Shown: piece by piece, positions 6,035 to 13,646 of the stretch
How the letters are laid out: the number at the start of each line of letters is the position of its first letter
How positions within the stretch are numbered: the first letter of the stretch is position 1
Source: an uncultured Chlamydiae bacterium
GTDB lineage: Bacteria > Chlamydiota > Chlamydiia > Chlamydiales > CALBHK01
Direction of reading: 5' to 3'
DNA: 13,693 nt
Assembly: GCA_937894565.1 (NCBI GenBank)
Contig: CALBHK010000011.1
Span: 1-13,693 of the forward strand
Position numbers and translations under genes: made by a program
Notes under the pieces: model-generated
The model's input: the letters and a program-made list of their open reading frames with translations, nothing else
The model's database searches: none
What the model was told of the DNA's origin: nothing

Positions 6035-7261
6035 TTATTCCTCGATGCTAAGAACAAAATAAGCTGGGAAGGCAAAATGATTATTAGGTCTTTGCGAACC
6101 TATCAAACGCACCTCTTTGCCCACATATTCTTGCAAGTCTACCTTTGTGCTATAGAGAAATGCTATTGCCATGCCCGTTTTAGTATCTAGTATACGGTAG
6201 TCGCCTGGTTTATTTTTAATTTGCTTATCATAATTCTCTATAATGCCTACAAGGGGAGTGGAGTTTTCTTGTTCAGAGGCATAAAATTCTTCCATTGAAT
6301 TTTTTCCTCCGCGATTTTCTTCTTTTATCCATTGTCTCCAAAGTTGTTTTTCTGTGGGATGCCACGCGGCCATTTTTGGAGTGATGTGAGCGCCTGTATT
6401 TAGTGGGCTGTCATTGGATTGCATTTGATCCTGAAGGGATTTAATTTTATTTTTTTGTGTATGGATTTCATTCTGAAGTTCTTGATTTTGCGACTGCCAA
6501 TGTTTTGTGGAGCGTTTGGCTAACTGTTCGTAGTAGGCGAGTTTTTTCTGGTTGTATTGTTCTTGATACTCTTTTTTAAGTTCCTCTGCTTGCGTCAGTT
6601 GTTCTGGATAATTAGGATAAGACTTAACGATTTGCGTTAGATTGATCAAGATAGGCTCTATATTGATTTCTCGAAATGGTTTTTCTAATTCTGATTTTCC
6701 ATGCTCTTTTAATCTTTCCATTGTCTGATCCAATGTTTGACGCTCTTCTTCCAGTTGAGCAAATAAAGAAGCTTCTCCAATGTTTTCCACATAATCTTTT
6801 GCTACGAAAAAGCGTGTGCTTTGAGGGGGGATGACTTCAATCCAGCGACTATTTTCCCTGCTAACTTGTCCCTCAACAATATCCCCATGGTTAAGTTGGG
6901 CAATGATCGGAGCATCGACATCCGGAGTCAGACGGACATTCACACGATCGCCTTCAATATGATTGTCTAAAACATAAGTGCGAAAAATGTAGGCTTTTGT
7001 GCCGGGAGGCGGAAGGATTGCGTAGAAATCTTCTGTTTCTGCTGTGACGATAAGTAAATCCCCCTTATTGAGCTCCTTCCAAATAATGCCATGGGAAAGG
7101 TTGGGCTGTGTGCGGATGCGCACGCGATTATTGGTGATTTTTCCTGTAAAAGAATGAAAGGTCTCAGGATGCGATGTAGAAGAGTCTGCGGGTTCGGATT
7201 GAAAAGGGTCAGCATAAAGGATGATGGGAAGCATAAAAAGGGATAAAATTTTCTTTAACAT
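6035..7261 (-). CDS. Exported double-SH3b, coiled-coil protein (Ctad1/CT017-like)
   Basis: The N-terminus (MLKKILSLFMLPIILYA, then DP) is a signal peptide, so the protein is exported. Two consecutive bacterial SH3 domains follow, about 38-97 (NRVRIRTQPNLSHG, YIFRTYV) and about 102-160 (DRVNVRLTPDVDAP, FVAKDYV). Residues about 165-187 and 223-283 are charged, Q/E/K-rich coiled coil, and about 335-407 is a compact C-terminal domain of unknown type. From memory, C. trachomatis CT017 (Ctad1) is an invasin with two N-terminal SH3b domains that binds integrin beta-1, and CT015-CT017 are phoH, a hypothetical gene and Ctad1. The same three-gene neighbourhood occurs here, which supports orthology; adhesin function in this organism is inference. 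GAGGAG lies five bases before the ATG. A generic periplasmic SH3b protein is the alternative. Confidence 0.85.
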   Translation of the reverse strand: MLKKILSLFMLPIILYADPFQSEPADSSTSHPETFHSFTGKITNNRVRIRTQPNLSHGIIWKELNKGDLLIVTAETEDFYAILPPPGTKAYIFRTYVLDNHIEGDRVNVRLTPDVDAPIIAQLNHGDIVEGQVSRENSRWIEVIPPQSTRFFVAKDYVENIGEASLFAQLEEERQTLDQTMERLKEHGKSELEKPFREINIEPILINLTQIVKSYPNYPEQLTQAEELKKEYQEQYNQKKLAYYEQLAKRSTKHWQSQNQELQNEIHTQKNKIKSLQDQMQSNDSPLNTGAHITPKMAAWHPTEKQLWRQWIKEENRGGKNSMEEFYASEQENSTPLVGIIENYDKQIKNKPGDYRILDTKTGMAIAFLYSTKVDLQEYVGKEVRLIGSQRPNNHFAFPAYFVLSIEE

Positions 7262-7295
7262 TGGAACTCCTCAGTAAAATTAACTATTAGCAATG

Positions 7296-7325
7296 ATTGT
7301 ATGAATGTTGGGCTATTTCCCTCAA
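7296..7325 (-). promoter_or_regulatory. Possible promoter of the SH3b gene
   Basis: On the minus strand TTGAGG (7320-7325) and TACAAT (7296-7301) are 18 bp apart and lead to the ATG at 7261. They match four and five of six consensus positions. The site lies between the MITE-like element and the gene, so the gene need not depend on its upstream neighbour. Confidence 0.35.
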
Positions 7326-7345
7326 GCTCAAAACTCAGGTTTTTA

Positions 7346-7506
7346 GAGGAAGTTGCAAACTCCCGCAATCGCTTTATTGCGCTTTTGTCAAAATTTCACG
7401 TTTGACGTAAATCCCCTACTCTTAAGAGTATGTGAATTTACATCAAACGCCAACTTTTAACAAAATCATCAAAAAATCGTTTTGGCGCTAGTTTTGCAAC
7501 TCCCTC
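7346..7506. mobile_element. MITE-like palindromic element flanked by TTTA
   Basis: A 161-bp imperfect palindrome fills the spacer. Its ends are GAGGAAGTTGCAAACT (7346-7361) and AGTTTTGCAACTCCCTC (7490-7506), near-perfect inverted repeats. Inner arms CGTTTGACGTAAAT (7399-7412) and ATTTACATCAAACG (7436-7449) match at 13 of 14 positions, and the exact centre is TACTCTTAAGAGTA (7417-7430), a perfect palindrome. The intervening parts of the arms also align with small gaps. The element is flanked by TTTA on both sides (7342-7345 and 7507-7510), as expected of a target duplication. It has no coding capacity. The right-hand TTTA contains the stop codon of the adjacent minus-strand gene. A large cruciform or a hairpin RNA is the expected structure. 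Confidence 0.65.
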
Positions 7507-7507
7507 T

Positions 7508-8257
7508 TTAGGATTTTAAAACAGCTACTAGATGTTCGCAGCCTAGCTTTCCACAGGTACAGTTTACTTTTGGCTTAAGAGACACTTTATAGATCTCTGC
7601 ATGATCCAATTTATTTTTTACAGAAAAAAGATCGGGTTCTAAAAGCTCAATCGCCCATTGATTAAATTGCAGCTCTTCCGCTTTCACTTCTTGTTCTTTA
7701 TCTTCAGCTTCTAAAGAGTGTTCTTGGATATGAATGCGTTTGATCGCTCTTGAAATTTGACAAAAAGGACAGTTGCATTGAGCTTTTGGATCAGGCAGCA
7801 TCTCTATATTCTGCGGTCCAATGATTTGTGAAATGGAAGTGATGCGTTGAAGGATCTCTTTGGGTAGATCGGGAGCGTTCGCATAGCGTTGATTGTGCTG
7901 CATAGAAATGCCTACAACACCCGGAGTGTTGATAAGGCCGCTAATTTGCATAGAAAATAGAGAGTTTTCATCCCCATTTCCGAGCGAAATAGAGTCACCA
8001 AAAGGAAAGGGAAGACCGTTTTTTTCATCTTCATCTTCATCTAATTCTTCCATAAATTGCTGCTCATCTTCCATGAAAGCGGCATGCGCATTAAAAATAA
8101 AAGAAACTTGCTCTGAAGAGAGATTGGGGATTTTAACCTGCTCCCCATCATGCAGAGTGATAAATAGGATCCCCTCGTGAACGCGCATCGACTCTACGCT
8201 AGCCCATCCAGTGGAAATATAAGGAGGAATGGAGATGAACCGGTTATCTACTTTCAT
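7508..8257 (-). CDS. Acidic protein with SWIM-like zinc motif (CT016-like by position)
   Basis: The function of this 249-aa protein is unknown. Near the C-terminus CTCGKLGCEH has Cys233, Cys235, Cys240 and His242, the CxCxnCxH spacing of SWIM zinc fingers, followed by the hydrophobic LVAVL typical of that motif. A second cysteine cluster, CNCPFC (161-166), could bind metal as well. Residues 63-79 are strongly acidic (EDEQQFMEELDEDEDEK). There is no signal peptide or membrane segment, so it should be cytoplasmic. SWIM motifs occur in proteins that bind DNA or other proteins. It is divergent from phoH and upstream of the SH3b gene, the arrangement I recall for chlamydial CT015-CT016-CT017. AGAGG (minus strand, 8265-8269) is seven bases before the ATG. 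Its stop codon lies in the flank of the MITE-like element. Confidence 0.8.
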   Translation of the reverse strand: MKVDNRFISIPPYISTGWASVESMRVHEGILFITLHDGEQVKIPNLSSEQVSFIFNAHAAFMEDEQQFMEELDEDEDEKNGLPFPFGDSISLGNGDENSLFSMQISGLINTPGVVGISMQHNQRYANAPDLPKEILQRITSISQIIGPQNIEMLPDPKAQCNCPFCQISRAIKRIHIQEHSLEAEDKEQEVKAEELQFNQWAIELLEPDLFSVKNKLDHAEIYKVSLKPKVNCTCGKLGCEHLVAVLKS

Positions 8258-8359
8258 ACAGGGACCTCTTAAATTTCCCCTATTCTAACAGGCGTAAGTA
8301 AGTCTGTCAAGCTCTATTGGCACTTCATTTGTTTGATTGCTAATTTATTTGACTTTAAA

Positions 8360-8403
8360 CTCATCTTACGCAAAACGTGGTTTAACTTTCAAAAAAAGAT
8401 GAG
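8360..8403. promoter_or_regulatory. 8-bp inverted repeat in the divergent phoH spacer
   Basis: CTCATCTT (8360-8367) and AAGATGAG (8396-8403) form a perfect inverted repeat with 28 bp between arms. The right arm ends just before TACAAT (8409-8414), a candidate -10 of phoH, whose -35 is poor. The pair could be an operator or chance; the spacer is 191 bp and AT-rich. Confidence 0.25.
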
Positions 8404-8448
8404 ATAGGTACAATGCCCCTTTTATAGAATCTATTGAATGGAGGATTT

Positions 8449-9774
8449 ATGAGTGAAGATACGATAAAAGGGAAAACATTAAAGACGTTTGTTTTAGATA
8501 CCAACGTCTTGTTACATGATCCTTCTTCTCTTTTGATGTTTCCCAGGCATGAGGTGGTCATTCCTGTCACGGTGATAGAAGAATTAGATAAAATGAAACG
8601 CTTACCTAATGAATTGGGGAAAAACTCAAGGGAAGTGATTCGCTTTTTAGATGGTTTAAAGTTAATTGGCAAGGGAGATTTGCGTGCAGGTGTGAAGTTG
8701 GAGAATGGATCAGTTGTGCGTATTGAAATGGAGATGCACACAGAATTTGCTGACTCTCTTTCTTTGACGATCAATGATAATAAAATTTTAATGGCTGCAT
8801 ATATGGCCAAAGAGAAGGGGCGTCACGTTGTTTTTGTTTCTAAAGACCTAGCTGCAAGAATTAAGGCAGAGGCCATTGGTTTGGAAGCTCAAGATTATGA
8901 AAATCTTAAATTTTCATACGACACTCTTTATCGTGGCTTGGAAAAAATAGAGATGGACAAAAGTCGCCTGGATGCTTTCTATAAAGATGGGGGAATGGAT
9001 TGGACAGGCGATGGGGTTGTGGCAAATGAATATTTTTTGATCAATTCTCCCGAACATACCTCTGCAATTGCCCGCTATAGAAGACAAACGAATCGCTTAG
9101 AGCCGTTATTAAAAGTTCCAGATATTTGGGGAATTAAGCCGCGTAATGTAGAGCAACGTTGTGCTGTCGATGCGCTTTTGCGAGATGATATTAAACTTGT
9201 GACTTTGGTGGGACCGGCAGGTACCGGAAAGACTTTATTAGCGCTTGCTTGCGGCATGCGAAAAGTTTTTGATGAAGCATCTTATAATCGCATTCTTGTT
9301 AGCAGGCCAATTGTTCCTCTTGGGCGTGATATTGGTTATCTTCCCGGTACAAAAGAAGAAAAATTATCTAGTTGGATGCAGCCTATTTTTGATAATTTGG
9401 AGTATTTATGCGAATCAACAGGTGCTGTGGGCGAAAATGAAACACTGCGTTACGTGATGGAGAGTAAAAAAATTGAAATGGAGGCTGTGACTTATATTCG
9501 AGGCAGATCACTGCCCAAGATGTATATTATTGTAGATGAATCGCAGAACTTAACTCCTCACGAAGTCAAGACTATTGTTTCGCGTGCAGGGGAGGGAACA
9601 AAAGTGATTTTAACTGGGGACCCCTCTCAGATTGACCATCCTTATTTGGATAAAGACTCTAATGGACTTACCTATGCAGTGGGCTGTTTTACAGATCAGC
9701 CTCTCTTTGCTCATATTTTCTTAAGTAAAACAGAGCGTTCAGAGTTAGCGGCCCTGGCAGCTGAAATCATGTAA
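8449..9774 (+). CDS. phoH: PhoH family ATPase with N-terminal PIN nuclease domain
   Basis: This is the long PIN-PhoH architecture (as in B. subtilis YlaK), thought to couple RNA cleavage to an RNA helicase-like ATPase. In the PIN domain (about 10-150) the acidic residues are Asp17 in FVLDTNVLL, Glu44/Glu45 in VIEELDKM, Asp110 in INDNKIL and Asp133 in VSKDLAA, a complete set for metal binding. The PhoH domain (about 220-441) has Walker A GPAGTGKT (255-262), Walker B MYIIVDES (358-365) and a TGDPSQID motif (389-396). The frame is open from TTG 8434, but GGAGG at 8440-8444 places the start at ATG 8449, giving 441 aa. It is divergent from the SWIM-motif gene and lies 29 bp upstream of parE, so co-transcription is possible. 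The name reflects family only; no phosphate control is implied. Confidence 0.94.
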   Translation: MSEDTIKGKTLKTFVLDTNVLLHDPSSLLMFPRHEVVIPVTVIEELDKMKRLPNELGKNSREVIRFLDGLKLIGKGDLRAGVKLENGSVVRIEMEMHTEFADSLSLTINDNKILMAAYMAKEKGRHVVFVSKDLAARIKAEAIGLEAQDYENLKFSYDTLYRGLEKIEMDKSRLDAFYKDGGMDWTGDGVVANEYFLINSPEHTSAIARYRRQTNRLEPLLKVPDIWGIKPRNVEQRCAVDALLRDDIKLVTLVGPAGTGKTLLALACGMRKVFDEASYNRILVSRPIVPLGRDIGYLPGTKEEKLSSWMQPIFDNLEYLCESTGAVGENETLRYVMESKKIEMEAVTYIRGRSLPKMYIIVDESQNLTPHEVKTIVSRAGEGTKVILTGDPSQIDHPYLDKDSNGLTYAVGCFTDQPLFAHIFLSKTERSELAALAAEIM

Positions 9775-9794
9775 TTCCTTCTTATTTTGTTTTG

Positions 9795-9803
9795 TGATAT
9801 TGT
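9795..9803 (+). promoter_or_regulatory. Extended -10 element just before parE
   Basis: TGATATTGT fits the TGn plus -10 pattern (TATTGT, four of six). It ends at the base before the first parE ATG, so transcription would begin near 9810, the position of the second ATG. The -35 region is weak. If functional, it would produce a leaderless or nearly leaderless message; the alternative is read-through from phoH. Confidence 0.25.
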
Positions 9804-11630
9804 ATGCCCATGGCTAAAAAATATGATGAAAATGCAGTAAAAACTCTGGATGCGCTTGAGCATATACGCCTGCGCTCGGGCATGTATATCGGCCGTTTAG
9901 GCGATGGCTCCCACCAAGATGATGGGATCTATATTATGCTTAAAGAAGTGGTGGATAACAGTATAGATGAATTCATCATGCGTCATGGAAAAGTGGTTGA
10001 AGTGCATCATGACCCGCAGACGCATCGTATTTCTGTGCGCGATTATGGTCGAGGTATACCCCTTGGCAAAGTGGTAGAGTGCGTGAGCCAGATGAATACA
10101 GGTGCTAAATATAATGATGATGTCTTTCAGTTTTCTGTAGGACTGAATGGAGTGGGCACAAAAGCTGTGAATGCATTGTCGAGCCATTTTATTGTGCGCA
10201 GCCACAGGGATGGAGAGGCGATGGAGGTCTCTTTTTGTCAGGGTAAGCAGCTAGAGCAGAAGGCTTTAAAGACAAAAGAGAAAAATGGTACCTATGTCGA
10301 ATTCATTCCCGATGCAGAAATCTTTAAGCGTTATCGCTATCAGGATGAATATGTTTTAAAACGCTTATGGAACTATGCCTATTTAAATACGGGCCTCAAA
10401 ATTGTTTATAACGGACAAGTCATTGAATCTGAAAACGGGCTATTGGACTTATTAAATGCAGAGGTTTTAGAGGAAAAACTTTATGAACCCTTACATTATA
10501 AGGGAGATTATCTAGAATTCGCTTTTTTACACACACAGAGTTATGGAGAAAATTATTTCTCTTTCGTCAATGGACAATATACAGCTGATGGAGGTACCCA
10601 CCTATCTGCTTTTCGAGAAGGAATTTTAAAAGGTGTCAATGAGTTTTCCAAAAAAAATTTTCAGGGTGTAGATGTACGTGATGGAATTTTAGGGACTATT
10701 TTGGTTAAGCTTAAAGATCCTATTTTTGAATCTCAAACTAAAAATAAATTGGGAAATACAGAGATTAGAGCGCCTCTTGTGCAAGAAGTCAAGCAAGCGA
10801 TTGTGGACTTGTTATATAAACATCCTGAAGAGGCGCGTTTATTGATTGAACGCACTGTACACAATGAAAAGCTGCGTAAAGAGCTTTCTGCCGTTAAAAA
10901 AGAAGCCCGAGATAAACAAAAAAAGATCTCATTTCAAATTCCTAAATTAAGAGATTGCAAATACCACTATAATCAACATGCAGATTTTGGCCCCCGCTCG
11001 ATGATTTTTTTAACAGAAGGGGAGTCTGCTTCTGCATCCATTATCGCCTCTCGCGATCCTATGACTCAAGCGGTCTTTTCTTTGAGAGGAAAACCCTTAA
11101 ATGTGCATGGTATGAAATTGGATCAGCTTTATAAAAATGAAGAGATGTACAACTTAATGAGCGCTTTGAACATTGAAGATGATATAGATAACTTGCGCTA
11201 TAACAGGGTGATTTTAGCAACGGATGCCGATGTGGACGGCATGCATATTCGTAATTTGCTCATTACCTTCTTTTTGACTTATTTTGAATCTTTAGTCATG
11301 CGCGGCCATCTCTGTATTTTAGAAACACCCCTATTTAAGGTACGTAATAAGGTGAAAACACTTTATTGTTATAGTGAAGAGCAGCGTAACCATGCATTGG
11401 CAGAATTGGGTAAAACGGCAGAGGTCACTCGATTTAAAGGTTTGGGAGAAATTTCGCCCCACGAATTTAAACAATTTATCGGTAAAGAAATGCGGTTACA
11501 GCCCATTAGCGTCAATCATTATTCCGATATTAAATCCACTCTAGCGTTTTATATGGGAAAAAACACACCTGAGCGCAAGCAGTTTATTATGGAAAATTTG
11601 ATTAATGAAAATGTAGGGCCATCCTTATGA
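9804..11630 (+). CDS. parE: DNA topoisomerase IV subunit B (chlamydial gyrB_2 type)
   Basis: This ATPase subunit of a type IIA topoisomerase should pair with the next gene to decatenate or relax DNA. The GHKL domain has EVVDNSIDE (Glu48, Asn52), RDYGRGIP (79-86) and GLNGVGTKAVNALS from 113. The transducer contains DGGTHL (262-267) and the ATP-contacting QTK loop (311-313). In the TOPRIM domain TEGESASASI holds Glu405, and ATDADVDG (472-479) holds Asp474, Asp476 and Asp478. RFKGLGEISPHEF follows. At 608 aa it lacks the 170-residue TOPRIM insert of E. coli GyrB, which favours ParE, and resembles the short B subunits of Chlamydia and Bacteroidetes. It overlaps parC by four bases. There is no Shine-Dalgarno; ATG 9804 and ATG 9810 are both possible starts. 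GyrB cannot be excluded by motif alone. Confidence 0.93.
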   Translation: MPMAKKYDENAVKTLDALEHIRLRSGMYIGRLGDGSHQDDGIYIMLKEVVDNSIDEFIMRHGKVVEVHHDPQTHRISVRDYGRGIPLGKVVECVSQMNTGAKYNDDVFQFSVGLNGVGTKAVNALSSHFIVRSHRDGEAMEVSFCQGKQLEQKALKTKEKNGTYVEFIPDAEIFKRYRYQDEYVLKRLWNYAYLNTGLKIVYNGQVIESENGLLDLLNAEVLEEKLYEPLHYKGDYLEFAFLHTQSYGENYFSFVNGQYTADGGTHLSAFREGILKGVNEFSKKNFQGVDVRDGILGTILVKLKDPIFESQTKNKLGNTEIRAPLVQEVKQAIVDLLYKHPEEARLLIERTVHNEKLRKELSAVKKEARDKQKKISFQIPKLRDCKYHYNQHADFGPRSMIFLTEGESASASIIASRDPMTQAVFSLRGKPLNVHGMKLDQLYKNEEMYNLMSALNIEDDIDNLRYNRVILATDADVDGMHIRNLLITFFLTYFESLVMRGHLCILETPLFKVRNKVKTLYCYSEEQRNHALAELGKTAEVTRFKGLGEISPHEFKQFIGKEMRLQPISVNHYSDIKSTLAFYMGKNTPERKQFIMENLINENVGPSL

Positions 11631-13609
11631 CACGTAGCCATCCACCCTCATCCGATCTGATTGAAGATTTAAAATTTTTAATGAAAGATCACTACTTAAA
11701 GTACGCTTCTTATGTGATTCTTGAAAGAGCTATTCCCGATATACACGATGGTCTGAAACCCGTTCAGCGCCGTATTTTGCAGACTCTATTTAATATGCAT
11801 GATGGCAAATTGCACAAAGTGGCAAATGTGGCGGGCCAGACGATGGCGTTGCACCCTCATGGCGATGCTGCCATTATTGATGCTTTGGTCAATGTAGCCA
11901 ACAAGGGCTTTTTTTTAAGAAGACAAGGGAATTTTGGCAATCTGTATACGGGAGATCCCGCTGCTGCTGCCCGTTATATCGAAACAGCACTAGAGCCCTT
12001 GGCAATAGAGGCCTTATTTAATCCCGAATTAACAGAATTTATGCCCTCATATGATGGCAGAAATCAAGAGCCTGTGGCTTTGCCTTCTAAACTTCCTGTC
12101 TTACTCATGCATGGAGCAGAAGGGATTGCTGTCGGGATGTCAACCAGAATTTTCCCTCACAACTTTGTAGAGTTGTTAGAAGCGCAGATCGCTATCTTAA
12201 ATAATGAGCCTATTACGTTATATCCCGATTTTCCAACCGGCGGACGTATGGATGTTTCTGAATATGAGAAGGGAAGAGGGCGCGTTAAGGTAAGGGCGCA
12301 AATTGAGATTATCGATCCCAAGACCATTGTGATTCGAGAAATTTGTTATGGAACCACAACAGAGTCTTTAGTGAAATCGATTGATGATGCAGCTAAAAAG
12401 GGAAAAATTAAGATCGATTCCATACACGATTATACTGCCGAAAAGGTGGAAGTTGAAATTAAGTTGCCCCGTGGACAGTATGCAGAAAAGGTTGTAGAGG
12501 CGTTGTATGCTTATACAGATTGCCAGGTCTCTCTAAACTCACAAGTGGTGGTAATTAAAGATAACTATCCTCTGGAAACAGATGTGGAAGAAGTTTTGCG
12601 CTATAATACCCATAGTTTGCAAAATATATTAAAAAGGGAGTTGGAGCTTCAAAAAGAAAAATTGAACAACAAAATTTTTGATAAGACTTTGGAGCAGATT
12701 TTTATTGAAAATAGGCTGTATCAATTGATTGAAGATGTCAAAACGTATGAATTGGTACACGCGGTGATTGCGAAAAGTTTAATACCCTTTCATCCTCTTC
12801 TTAGTAGTGAGCCTCAGCATGCAGACAGAGAGCGTTTGCTAAGCATTCCTATTCGTCGTATTTCCCGTTTTGATATTGAAAAAAACCAGCACGAGATTCA
12901 AGCTTTAAACGAACAACTGCTTTTGGTTGAAAAAGAACTCACGCGTGTGAAGCAATACACGATCAAATATATTAAGGAACTCATTAAGGTACATGGAAAA
13001 GAGCGTAAACGTCTTACTTTGATTGATGAAATTGCAGAAATTGATAAACGTGCAATCTCTACAGAAACTTTAAAGGTGGGCTATGATCCCGAAGAGGGAT
13101 ATGTGGGCACAAAGGTCAAGGGCGAGATTTTAACTTGTACCAATTACGACAAATTATTACTTATTTCTGCAGATGGCAGCTACCGTGTGACTAATATTCC
13201 TGAAAAGCAATACATGCATTTAAACGGGAGCAAACTTGTTTACTTTGGAATAGCGGATAAAAAAACAGTATTCAGCATTGTGTACAAAGATAAAAAGAGC
13301 CAGATTTGCTATGCCAAACGTTTTGTGGTCAAACAGTTTATTTTGGATAAAGAATATTCCTGCCTTGAAGAGGGCACTTCCTTAGAATATTTAACAGCCG
13401 AAGAGCCACAAGAGATTTTGGTTCAATTTGTCCCAAAGCTCAAGCAAAAGGTGGCTTCTATCTCTTTTGGCTTTAAAGAGGTTAAAGTGAAGGGAGTGAG
13501 TGCTAAAGGGATTCGTATCGCTTCGCGTCCTGTTAAAAAAATAACAACATCAAAAAATAAAACTAAAAGTGCCCCGCCTCAAATGGACCTTTTTGAGGCT
13601 AAAAGTTAA
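11627..13609 (+). CDS. parC: DNA topoisomerase IV subunit A (chlamydial gyrA_2 type)
   Basis: The A subunit cuts and rejoins DNA. The winged-helix domain has DGLKPVQRR (41-49), HPHGDAAIID (76-85), GNFGN (101-105) and PAAAARYIET with Arg116 and the catalytic Tyr117. GIAVGMSTRIFPHN (166-179) belongs to the tower region. Residues about 415-475 form the coiled-coil gate. The C-terminal part (about 485-635) has beta-rich segments (GTKVKGEILTCTNYDKLLLI) but no GyrA box, so it is probably a reduced pinwheel, which argues for topoisomerase IV rather than gyrase. A basic, low-complexity linker leads to QMDLF at 652-656, like a sliding-clamp-binding peptide. Ala81 replaces the serine whose loss gives quinolone resistance. 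The start ATGA overlaps the parE stop, so the pair is translationally coupled. Length 660 aa is less than E. coli ParC (752). Confidence 0.93.
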   Translation: MTRSHPPSSDLIEDLKFLMKDHYLKYASYVILERAIPDIHDGLKPVQRRILQTLFNMHDGKLHKVANVAGQTMALHPHGDAAIIDALVNVANKGFFLRRQGNFGNLYTGDPAAAARYIETALEPLAIEALFNPELTEFMPSYDGRNQEPVALPSKLPVLLMHGAEGIAVGMSTRIFPHNFVELLEAQIAILNNEPITLYPDFPTGGRMDVSEYEKGRGRVKVRAQIEIIDPKTIVIREICYGTTTESLVKSIDDAAKKGKIKIDSIHDYTAEKVEVEIKLPRGQYAEKVVEALYAYTDCQVSLNSQVVVIKDNYPLETDVEEVLRYNTHSLQNILKRELELQKEKLNNKIFDKTLEQIFIENRLYQLIEDVKTYELVHAVIAKSLIPFHPLLSSEPQHADRERLLSIPIRRISRFDIEKNQHEIQALNEQLLLVEKELTRVKQYTIKYIKELIKVHGKERKRLTLIDEIAEIDKRAISTETLKVGYDPEEGYVGTKVKGEILTCTNYDKLLLISADGSYRVTNIPEKQYMHLNGSKLVYFGIADKKTVFSIVYKDKKSQICYAKRFVVKQFILDKEYSCLEEGTSLEYLTAEEPQEILVQFVPKLKQKVASISFGFKEVKVKGVSAKGIRIASRPVKKITTSKNKTKSAPPQMDLFEAKS

Positions 13610-13646
13610 CACCAGTTTAATTTAAAAATAGCTTTTTGCAACGATT

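Noticed and set aside
5806..6075. Minus-strand open frame of 89 codons in the repeat-rich spacer
   Set aside because: It reads through three inverted repeats and into the end of the SH3b gene, with no start signal. It is best explained as translated repeat DNA.
7893..8180. Plus-strand open frame of 95 codons opposite the SWIM-motif gene
   Set aside because: Its serine run is simply the complement of the acidic stretch of the real gene.
8434..8436. TTG start for phoH
   Set aside because: The Shine-Dalgarno GGAGG lies downstream of this TTG and points to ATG 8449.
9245..9457. Plus-strand open frame of 70 codons inside phoH
   Set aside because: It is out of frame within the PhoH ATPase domain, directly over the Walker A region, and has no independent start signal.
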